Assembly: GCA_958348225.1 (NCBI GenBank)
Contig: CATVYG010000009.1
Span: 1 to 64,000 of the forward strand
DNA from: an uncultured Collinsella sp.
GTDB taxonomy: Bacteria; Actinomycetota; Coriobacteriia; Coriobacteriales; Coriobacteriaceae
DNA length: 64,000 nt
Direction of reading: 5' to 3'
Below the pieces are notes generated by a model. That model was given only the letters and a program-made list of their open reading frames with translations, ran no database searches and was not told where the DNA came from. Below, one piece after another: positions 52,973-59,830 of this stretch. Each line of letters starts with the position of its first letter. Positions within the stretch are counted from its first letter, which is position 1. A program made the translations under genes and the position numbers.

Positions 52973-54586
52973 CTAAAACGTTACGTTGCCAAACTCCGAC
53001 AGGATGAGGTCGGGGTTGTGGTCAGTTGCCCAATCCACGTTCCATGGGCTCGTGAACAGCAGCAGCTTGCCGCCGCGCATATCCTCGACGCGCAGCGTGT
53101 CGCGTGTGAGCGAAAGACCCGGAATATCGATGGTATCGGGGTCGTTCTGGATCCAGCGAATGTCCGTATAGGGCAGCGGCTGGCGACGAACCTCGACGCG
53201 GTACTCGGCCTTCAGGCGGCGCTCGAGCACCTCAAACTGCAGCACGCCGACCACGCCCACAATGACGCTCTCCATGCCGGCGCCGAGCTCGCGAAAGATC
53301 TGGATGGCGCCCTCCTGGGCAAGCTCCTCCATGCCTTTCACAAACTGCTTGCGCTTGAGCGTGTCGACCTGCGTAATGCGAGCGAACATCTCGGGGGCAA
53401 ACGTCGGGATCTGCGGATACTGCACGTGGCGCTTGCCGGAGCACACGGTGTCGCCGATGCTAAAGATGCCGGGGTCGAACAGACCCACGATATCGCCGGC
53501 GTACGCCTCGTCCACAATGGCGCGGTCGTCGGCCATCATCGAGGTGCCCGTGGCCAGCTTGAGCTTGCGGTTGCCCTGCATATGGAAGGCATCCATGCCG
53601 CGCTCGAACTTGCCCGAGCAAATGCGCACAAAGGCAATGCGGTCGCGGTGGTTCTTGTCCATGTTGGCCTGAATCTTAAACACGAAGCCGCTAAAGTCGT
53701 TCTCGGCGGGCGCGACCGGCTCGCTGGTGAGCGTATCGGTGTAGGCGCGCGGCGTCGGGGCCAGACGCAGGAACTCTTTAAGGAAGGGCTCCACACCAAA
53801 GTTGGTGAGTGCCGAGCCAAAGAACGCCGGGCTCAGCTTGCCGCAGGCCACGGCATCCAAGTCGAGCTCGTCGCCGGCGCCATCGAGCAGCTCGATGTCG
53901 TCCATCAGGTTCTTATGGTTCTCCTCGCCGATAAGCTCGTCCATGGCGGGGTCGCCCAGCTCGGCCTCGACCTCGGCAACCTTCTTGGTGGCGTTGGCAT
54001 GGCCGTCGCCCTCAAAGGCGATAACGCGACGGGTCTGGCGATCGAACACGCCGCGGAAGTTGCGACCGCTGCCGATCGGCCAGTTCATGGGATACGTATT
54101 GATGCCCAGGACATTCTCGATCTCTTCCATGAGCTCAAACGGATCGCGAGCCTCGTGGTCGAGCTTGTTCACAAAGGTAAAGATGGGGATGTGGCGCAGC
54201 GTACAGACCTTAAAGAGCTTTTTGGTCTGGGCCTCGACGCCCTTGGCGCCGTCGATGACCATGACCGCGGCGTCGGCGGCCATAAGGGTACGGTAGGTAT
54301 CCTCCGAGAAGTCCTGGTGGCCGGGGGTATCGAGGATGTTGACGCAGGCGCCGTTATAGGTGAACTGCAGCACCGAGGAGGTAACGGAAATGCCGCGCTC
54401 CTTCTCTATGTCCATCCAGTCCGAGACGGCATGCTTGGCCGAGCTCTTGCCCTTGACCGAGCCGGCGGTCTGAATGCTGCCGGTATAGAGCAGCAGCTTC
54501 TCGGTAAGTGTGGTCTTACCGGCGTCCGGGTGGCTGATGATCGCGAATGTGCGGCGCGACGAGATTTCATCCGACAGGCTTGCCAT
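52973..54586 (-). CDS. prfC: Peptide chain release factor 3
   Basis: This 537-residue GTPase recycles RF1/RF2 after termination. It begins SDEISSRRTFAIISHPDAGKTTLTEKLLL (G1), and has ERGISVTSSVLQF, DTPGHQDFSEDTYRTL and FVNKLDHEARDPFEL (G3, G4), then RF3 blocks such as GVVGVLQFEVLERRLKAEY. Length is near the usual 529. The ATG at 54586 follows AAAGGA and matches the family start; nine codons upstream are not needed. A 552-base spacer with the four-palindrome array lies before it. Confidence 0.96.
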   Translation of the reverse strand: MASLSDEISSRRTFAIISHPDAGKTTLTEKLLLYTGSIQTAGSVKGKSSAKHAVSDWMDIEKERGISVTSSVLQFTYNGACVNILDTPGHQDFSEDTYRTLMAADAAVMVIDGAKGVEAQTKKLFKVCTLRHIPIFTFVNKLDHEARDPFELMEEIENVLGINTYPMNWPIGSGRNFRGVFDRQTRRVIAFEGDGHANATKKVAEVEAELGDPAMDELIGEENHKNLMDDIELLDGAGDELDLDAVACGKLSPAFFGSALTNFGVEPFLKEFLRLAPTPRAYTDTLTSEPVAPAENDFSGFVFKIQANMDKNHRDRIAFVRICSGKFERGMDAFHMQGNRKLKLATGTSMMADDRAIVDEAYAGDIVGLFDPGIFSIGDTVCSGKRHVQYPQIPTFAPEMFARITQVDTLKRKQFVKGMEELAQEGAIQIFRELGAGMESVIVGVVGVLQFEVLERRLKAEYRVEVRRQPLPYTDIRWIQNDPDTIDIPGLSLTRDTLRVEDMRGGKLLLFTSPWNVDWATDHNPDLILSEFGNVTF

Positions 54587-54731
54587 GCGGATCCTTTCTT
54601 GCATTGAGTGCATTACGTCGATGTAACCGCACCATTGTAGCCGCGAAATCCCGCTCTAGAGCGCCTATCAGGACAAATTCATCAGTTGGGGCCTAGGGTA
54701 GCAGTCGATGGCGGCACTCCGCAGCAGTTCG

Positions 54732-55027
54732 TCTCAATCTGTAACATCTAGACGGTTTTTGAACCTCTACCTGTTACAGATTTAGACAAACAGGTGGACG
54801 TCCCAGAAAGATCTCGATCTGTAACATCTAGCCACTCAAAACGGGTCCATCTGTTACAGATTGAGATATAAGGATAGACGGGTGGCCAATGTCTCGATCT
54901 GTAACATCTAGCAGCCAAAAACTTCTCCAGTTGTTACAGATTGAGACAACCAAATGGGGTCCGCCAGCAAAATCTCAATCTGTAACAGGTAGCCGTCCAA
55001 ACCGGTTCCAGATGTTACAGATTGAGA
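54732..55027. repeat. Array of four 55-nt palindromic units with 80/80/81-bp period
   Basis: Units are at 54732-54786, 54812-54866, 54892-54946 and 54973-55027, each exactly 55 nt. Each has a 20-nt left arm like TCTCAATCTGTAACATCTAG, a 15-nt loop with a CAAAA-like core and a complementary right arm ending TGTTACAGATTGAGA. Spacers are 25, 25 and 26 nt; those at 54787 and 54947 share CCAGxAAA. Unit 1, inverted, resembles unit 4 (CTGTAACAGGTAG), so orientations are mixed. It lies between divergent prfC and the GntR operon. The 54587-55138 spacer holds nothing else except the operator and promoter near 55078. Confidence 0.93.
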
Positions 55028-55077
55028 TGAATGAACGAGCGGACAATCCCTATTTACCTCTTGCATAGCTGTGCATA

Positions 55078-55111
55078 GTGTATATATACTGTGCTTACCG
55101 GTTATATACAC
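55078..55111 (+). promoter_or_regulatory. Promoter and likely operator of the GntR/ABC operon
   Basis: GTGTATATA (55078-55086) and TATATACAC (55103-55111) are exact inverted arms 16 bases apart, and they include TATA-rich -10-like elements. This lies 28 bases before the GntR gene and is a plausible site for the YtrA-type repressor it encodes. Confidence 0.55.
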
Positions 55112-55138
55112 GTGTAGCCCATCAGCTAAGGAGCCGCT

Positions 55139-55519
55139 GTGGACATTATCCTATCCAATTCGAGCGACAAGCCCATCTACGAGCAAATAGCTTCGCAAGT
55201 CAAAGCTCAGATTCTATCGGGCACGCTCGCTGCGGGAGCCAAACTCCCCAGCATCCGTGCACTCGCGAGCGATCTTGGCGTGAGCGTCATCACCACCAAG
55301 CGCGCCTACGCCGACCTGGAGCAGCTCGGGTTTATCTGCACCGTGCAAGGCAAGGGCTGTTTTGTCGCCGACGGCAACCAAGAGCTCTTGCGTGAAAACC
55401 AGCTCTGCCATATCGAAGAGCTGCTCGCGAAAGCGGCAAGCCAAGCCGAGGCCCTGGGCGTCACGCGCGACAAGCTGCACGAGATGCTCGACCTGGTAGC
55501 CCCCGAAACCATGCAGTAG
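55139..55519 (+). CDS. GntR family regulator, YtrA subfamily
   Basis: This 126-residue protein has a GntR winged helix (SDKPIYEQIASQVKAQI, then LPSIRALASDLGVSVITTKRAYADLEQ at about 40-65) and a short C-terminal dimer helix, the YtrA form that normally represses an adjacent ABC transporter operon. The start is the GTG at 55139 with AAGGAG upstream. It is the first gene of a three-gene operon with ABC ATPase and permease genes. Confidence 0.9.
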   Translation: MDIILSNSSDKPIYEQIASQVKAQILSGTLAAGAKLPSIRALASDLGVSVITTKRAYADLEQLGFICTVQGKGCFVADGNQELLRENQLCHIEELLAKAASQAEALGVTRDKLHEMLDLVAPETMQ

Positions 55520-55542
55520 CCATCTGCAAGAAAGGCTATACC

Positions 55543-56424
55543 ATGCAAAACCTTTTAGAACTCAAAGGCATCTCACGCCATGTGAGTGACCGTTTTTCGC
55601 TGCGCGACGTCACGCTTGCCGTGGAGCCTGGCCAGATCGTCGGCTTTGTGGGTGCCAACGGTGCCGGCAAAACAACGACGATTCGAGCCGCGCTTGGGCT
55701 TATCAAACTCGATGCCGGCGAGGTACACCTGTTTGAGCAGCACTGTGGCGCCGACGCACCCGGTGAGGCGCAGCGCTGCCTGCGTTCCCACATCGGTCTT
55801 GTCCTGGACACGTGCCCCTTCCCCTCCACGCTCAAGGTGGGCCAGATCGAGTCGCTCGTAGGCCCAGCGTACCCCACGTGGGACCGCGAAACGTTCGCCC
55901 GATTCATCAACCGATTTGGCCTCGATCCCAAGACAAAGGTCAAGGACCTCTCCCGCGGCATGGGCATGAAACTGCAGCTTGCCTGCGCACTCAGCCACAA
56001 GGCCAAGCTGCTCGTTTTGGACGAAGCCACCGCGGGCCTCGATCCCATGGCACGCGAGGAGCTGCTTGATGAGCTGCTCGCCTTTGTTTCCGACGGCCTG
56101 CACAGCGTGCTGCTCTCGAGCCACATTACGTCCGACCTCGATCGCGCTGCCGACCGCGTCATCTGCATCGATAACGGCTCGATTGTGTTTGACCTGCCGC
56201 GCGAGGACATTACCGACCGAGCCGGCATCGCCCACTGCACCCAAGCACAGGCCGCCGAGCTTATGGCTTGCGTCGAAGGTGCCCGCGCCGCCCGCCATGC
56301 CTACAGCGTGGACGTACTCGTACCCAACCGTCGCGAAACACTCGAGGCCTTCCCCGAGATTCCCTGCGATCGGGCAACCATTGATGACTATCTGCGCCTC
56401 ATGCTGAAAGGGGCTTCGAAATGA
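55543..56424 (+). CDS. ABC transporter ATP-binding protein (YtrB-like)
   Basis: This 293-residue ATPase has Walker A GANGAGKTTTIRAAL near residue 41, ABC signature LSRGMGMKLQLACAL near 135, and Walker B LLVLDEATAGLDPMA near 158. It lies 23 bases after the YtrA-type regulator and overlaps the permease gene by 4 bases. With that permease it likely exports a peptide or drug across the membrane. The last 60 residues form an accessory domain without a known motif. Confidence 0.93.
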   Translation: MQNLLELKGISRHVSDRFSLRDVTLAVEPGQIVGFVGANGAGKTTTIRAALGLIKLDAGEVHLFEQHCGADAPGEAQRCLRSHIGLVLDTCPFPSTLKVGQIESLVGPAYPTWDRETFARFINRFGLDPKTKVKDLSRGMGMKLQLACALSHKAKLLVLDEATAGLDPMAREELLDELLAFVSDGLHSVLLSSHITSDLDRAADRVICIDNGSIVFDLPREDITDRAGIAHCTQAQAAELMACVEGARAARHAYSVDVLVPNRRETLEAFPEIPCDRATIDDYLRLMLKGASK

Positions 56425-57119
56425 AACGCGCCTTTATGTCCGAACTCGCCATCGTTCGCACGCTCATCCCGAGCATCGCGGGCGTCGGCCTGTTTATCTT
56501 CGTCGTGCTGACTCTTGCCAACGCGTCGGATGGCGATTCCGGCATGAGCGCTGGCGCCTGCGCGGTCAGTGCCATGTCGCCCATCATGGTCATGAGCTCG
56601 CTGGCCGGCTTCGACAATCAAAATGGCTGGGAGCGCTATCGGGCAACGCTGCCCTTCTCGCGCAAAGACATTATTTGTGCACGCTACCTGAGCGTTATTG
56701 TCTTCTCCGCCGTCATGGCATGTGCAGCTACGCTTTTGCGTATCGTCGCCATCCCGCTCTTCAACAGCGCGGGCATTCCTTCGACGGGACAGACGGTCTT
56801 TGAAATCGCAATCGCCTCGGCAGCCTCGATGCTCATTTCCCTCATGATGGTGTTTTTGGCGCAGCCGCTGTTCTTTCGATTTGGACACATGGAGGCGCTG
56901 CGCCTATCCGTCGGCCTGTTTGCCATGCTCGGGTGCCTTACCATGGCAACGTTGAGTTCCTCCAACCCCATCAGCAACTGGCTCATGTCGATTGCCGGAG
57001 CGAATCCCGATCCCGCCGTCCTTGGCTGTCTGTGCGCAGGAATTGCCGTACTGGCCCTCGCGCTATGCGTAATCAGCTGCACCGTCAGCACCAAGGTTTA
57101 TCGAGTACGCGATCTGTAG
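56421..57119 (+). CDS. ABC-2 type membrane permease
   Basis: This 232-residue membrane protein has about six hydrophobic helices, including SIAGVGLFIFVVLTLANAS near residue 14 and SVIVFSAVMACAATLLR near 92, with a WERYRATLPFSRKDIICARY loop typical of ABC-2 permeases in YtrC/BcrB-like systems. The ATG overlaps the ATPase stop by 4 bases. It is followed by a spacer with a run of nine C and the convergent ClC gene. Confidence 0.85.
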   Translation: MKRAFMSELAIVRTLIPSIAGVGLFIFVVLTLANASDGDSGMSAGACAVSAMSPIMVMSSLAGFDNQNGWERYRATLPFSRKDIICARYLSVIVFSAVMACAATLLRIVAIPLFNSAGIPSTGQTVFEIAIASAASMLISLMMVFLAQPLFFRFGHMEALRLSVGLFAMLGCLTMATLSSSNPISNWLMSIAGANPDPAVLGCLCAGIAVLALALCVISCTVSTKVYRVRDL

Positions 57120-57206
57120 CCACGCGAGTCTCAATCCACGAAGGACGCGATCGCCCCCCCCCGCAAATCCGTGACAAATGGCATGTCCTCGGCGTGCGCC
57201 ACCGCG

Positions 57207-58511
57207 CTACTTGCGCAGCGGCTTGGGCAGCGGAATGCCGGAAGCGATAACGGCGGCGATGATCATGCAGACGATACCTTTGAGTGGGAAGCACATGAGC
57301 AGCAGGCCCACGACCATGACCGGCTGGCGCATGACCGCACCCATCGTCGATGCCGTGCAGACGGCGACGCAAAAGACCGGATCTGCGCCGGTGAGGATAG
57401 CAAGGCCATAGCCCAGGCTTACGCCCGAGAAGATAACCGGGAAGAAGTGGCCGCCGCGCCAGCCCAGGTTGATGAGGGCGGGGGTCAGCATGGCTTTGAC
57501 AAGACCGGTCGCGATAAGCACGCCGGCGGGAATGGTCAGGTAGGTTTCCATGAGCACGTCGGCCTGGGTCTCGCCGGCAAACATGGTGTAGGGCAGGACC
57601 GTGCCGCAGATGGCGAGCGCCAGACCGGCCAGCATGGCTTTGACGACAGGACGCTCCCCTATTGCATGAGACAGCGCCTCGCTTGCGTGCTCGGAGACAA
57701 AGTACAGCCAGCCGCAAACGGTGCCGACCAACGCCAGCGGAATGAGCCAGGCAAGTTCCAGGTTGCCCACCTCGGCGGACTCGAACCTGGGCATGCCCAT
57801 GCCGCCGCCCACAAGCTGGCCAAGCAGCAGGTAGGTGCCCAGACCGCCGGCAATCGCGATGCCATAGACCACGGTCTTTTGCACCTTGGGTAGCTTGATG
57901 GTGATCTCGCCGGACGTGGACTCATCGTCGGCGTCTTCGCCCTGGCCGTCGGCGCTACCGGCAAGCGGTGCTACAAAGCCAAAGACGGGCGCGGTAAAGA
58001 GCGCCGTCAGGGCAGCCTGGGTGCCCAGCAGCGTGAGCTCCCTAAACTCGGCGCCAAAGCAACGCATACGGTCGCCGACCCAGCTGCACAGACCCGCGAT
58101 AACACCGGTCAGACCGGCCTCCGGTCCAATGCTGCCGCCAAACAGCAGCGGCAGCAACGCCGCGAGCGAAAGCTTGCCCAGGTTGTCGTACGGGTAGCGC
58201 CCGTCTTGCTTAACCTTAGCCATCACCTGGTTGAGGTCATCGGTCTTGGCGCCTGTCATCTTTTCGTACAGACCGATTAATAGGCCGCCCAGCAGGCAGA
58301 CAAAAAACGGGTACGGCAAAAAGCCAAACGGGCCGCTGGCGAGCTCGGGCGAAGCGACGCCCAGCGCGTGCGGAATCTCGGTCCACAGATAGTCGATACC
58401 GTGCTCCATCGCAAAAAAGAACAGCCAGACCGCGGCACCTGCGAACGCACCGGTCACAGCAACGCTAACTAAAAACAGCGCGCGGTTTGTGGGTTTGGCA
58501 AGGTTATCCAT
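57207..58511 (-). CDS. ClC family chloride channel or antiporter
   Basis: This 434-residue membrane protein has ClC motifs GGSIGPEAGLTGVIAGL near residue 120 and LGWRGGHFFPVIFSG near residue 350, with 10-18 helices. ClC proteins move chloride or fluoride, some with protons. The gating Glu is in GPEAG. A charged DGQGEDADDESTSG segment near residue 190 lies in a loop. GGGAGGA precedes the ATG. Whether it is a channel or antiporter cannot be told from sequence. Confidence 0.85.
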   Translation of the reverse strand: MDNLAKPTNRALFLVSVAVTGAFAGAAVWLFFFAMEHGIDYLWTEIPHALGVASPELASGPFGFLPYPFFVCLLGGLLIGLYEKMTGAKTDDLNQVMAKVKQDGRYPYDNLGKLSLAALLPLLFGGSIGPEAGLTGVIAGLCSWVGDRMRCFGAEFRELTLLGTQAALTALFTAPVFGFVAPLAGSADGQGEDADDESTSGEITIKLPKVQKTVVYGIAIAGGLGTYLLLGQLVGGGMGMPRFESAEVGNLELAWLIPLALVGTVCGWLYFVSEHASEALSHAIGERPVVKAMLAGLALAICGTVLPYTMFAGETQADVLMETYLTIPAGVLIATGLVKAMLTPALINLGWRGGHFFPVIFSGVSLGYGLAILTGADPVFCVAVCTASTMGAVMRQPVMVVGLLLMCFPLKGIVCMIIAAVIASGIPLPKPLRK

Positions 58512-58636
58512 CGGGTCCTCCCGCGGTCAAAGTCGACATAGTTATGTTTTATTGTAGAGCGAGCGTTGCCCGAACGAGCCAACCGTCTGCGCCGCAAACG
58601 GCACCATTGGGAGCCATAGCGGGACAGGCTCAAGAC

Positions 58637-59170
58637 TCATCCGTTGATAATCGAGACAATCTCGCGCAAATCGTCGGCAAAGTAGATGCCGTGCTGGCGC
58701 CTCGGGCTCGAAAGCCCTTTATCAATCATGTGCCCGAGCAGCGCCTTGAGGTCGTTGTAGTAACCGTCCAGGTTATACAGGATGCACGGAGCGCTCAGGT
58801 GCCCCAATGACACGGCGGACATGACCTCGGCAATCTCCTCGAGCGTGCCCGTGCCACCGGGAAAGGCGATGAACGCATCGCCGAGCTCAATCATCTTGGC
58901 TTTGCGCTCGGCCATATCACTCGTCACGATGAGGTCGTCAATGCCGTCGTGTTGAAATTCGGCCTCTATAAAAAAGCTCGGCTCAACACCCGTCACGTGT
59001 CCACCTGCCTCGAGTACGCTATCGGCGAGAGCGCCCATCAGTCCCGACTTGGACCCACCGTACACGAGCGCCTGGCCGTTGGCGCCAATCCAGTTGCCCA
59101 GCTCCTGCACCGCGGGCAGAAACGCCGGGTCATTGCCGACGCTGGCACCCAGATACACGGTGATATTCAT
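58637..59170 (-). CDS. LOG/TIGR00730 family Rossmann protein
   Basis: This 177-residue protein has GGSKSGLMGALADSVLEAGGHVTGVEP near residue 38 and the PGGTGTLEE motif near residue 103. Lonely Guy proteins cleave nucleoside 5'-monophosphates, such as cytokinin nucleotides, to base and ribose phosphate; many bacterial members act on AMP. GAGGGGG lies before the ATG. It lies alone between ClC and potassium-channel genes, so its substrate is unknown. Confidence 0.9.
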   Translation of the reverse strand: MNITVYLGASVGNDPAFLPAVQELGNWIGANGQALVYGGSKSGLMGALADSVLEAGGHVTGVEPSFFIEAEFQHDGIDDLIVTSDMAERKAKMIELGDAFIAFPGGTGTLEEIAEVMSAVSLGHLSAPCILYNLDGYYNDLKALLGHMIDKGLSSPRRQHGIYFADDLREIVSIING

Positions 59171-59206
59171 ATTCAGTCCCCCTCATTGTGACGCGCGGCG
59201 CCCGCT

Positions 59207-59632
59207 CTAGCGTTGGCGGCGCCGATATTCGCGCACGCGGCGCGACAGATCGGCGAGCTGGTCGCGATCGAGCTCTTCCAAATGCTCAAGATCGTCCATA
59301 AAGCGCGCCATGGTGTCCTTTTGACGCATCTTGATGAGCGTATTGCAGTAGTTCACCGCCACGCCCGTGAGCATGGCGATGTAGAAGATGCTAATAACGC
59401 TCAAGACGACGGTAATAGCGCGGGCAACCGGTGTTTCGGCCGGAATGTCGCCAAAGCCGATGGTCGAGACCGTCTCGAAGCTAAACCAAAGTCCATCGCC
59501 AAAGGTGAGGGTCGTAGGCTCGGACAGCCAGACAGCCGTCGAGCACAGCAGGTAAAAGATAAGAAACAGACCCGTGATGCGCGCAAAGCCAGCCTGTCGC
59601 AGCACATCGGCAAGCGTCCTCAACTTGTTCAT
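59207..59632 (-). CDS. Two-helix potassium channel protein
   Basis: This 141-residue protein has two membrane helices flanking a pore loop with the selectivity filter TIGFGD (SFETVSTIGFGDIP, near residue 67), followed by a short basic cytoplasmic tail (LADLSRRVREYRRRQR). It is like the ion-transport 2 family. The ATG at 59632, after AAGGGG, is chosen over a start 17 codons upstream. It lies divergent from the hybrid kinase gene, across a composite repeat. Confidence 0.9.
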   Translation of the reverse strand: MNKLRTLADVLRQAGFARITGLFLIFYLLCSTAVWLSEPTTLTFGDGLWFSFETVSTIGFGDIPAETPVARAITVVLSVISIFYIAMLTGVAVNYCNTLIKMRQKDTMARFMDDLEHLEELDRDQLADLSRRVREYRRRQR

Positions 59633-59685
59633 CGCGACCCCTTTTCCCAGACGCTCAATCACGTTCGCCCGGTATTGTCCCACAA

Positions 59686-59743
59686 CCGGCAGCCAGGGAC
59701 GTTCCTTTTGTGCCGGCAGAAAGGGACTGTCCCCAGCTGCCGG
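59686..59743. repeat. CCGGCAG composite repeat upstream of the hybrid kinase gene
   Basis: CCGGCAGC (59686-59693) pairs with GCTGCCGG (59736-59743). Between them are GGGACGTTCC, TTTTGTGCCGGCAG and AAAGGGACTGTCCCC. It shares the GGGAC and CTGCCGG modules of the copies at 3231 and 47049, but is shorter. Confidence 0.75.
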
Positions 59744-59830
59744 GCGGGAGCGTTTAGCGGTACAGCTGCCAACTGGGCAGGCTGAGCTGGTATCCTTATG
59801 CGGTAATGTCTCGATTCGTTAGGATTGCAT

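Noticed and set aside
53018..54607. A 529-residue reading frame opposite prfC
   Set aside because: It is an antisense shadow of a conserved release factor gene.
54732..55027. CRISPR array
   Set aside because: The repeats are themselves long palindromes, the spacer sequences are partly similar, only four units exist and no cas gene is in the window.
57154..57162. Nine-C run as a phase-variable switch
   Set aside because: It lies between two convergent genes after both stop codons, so slippage would not change a protein.
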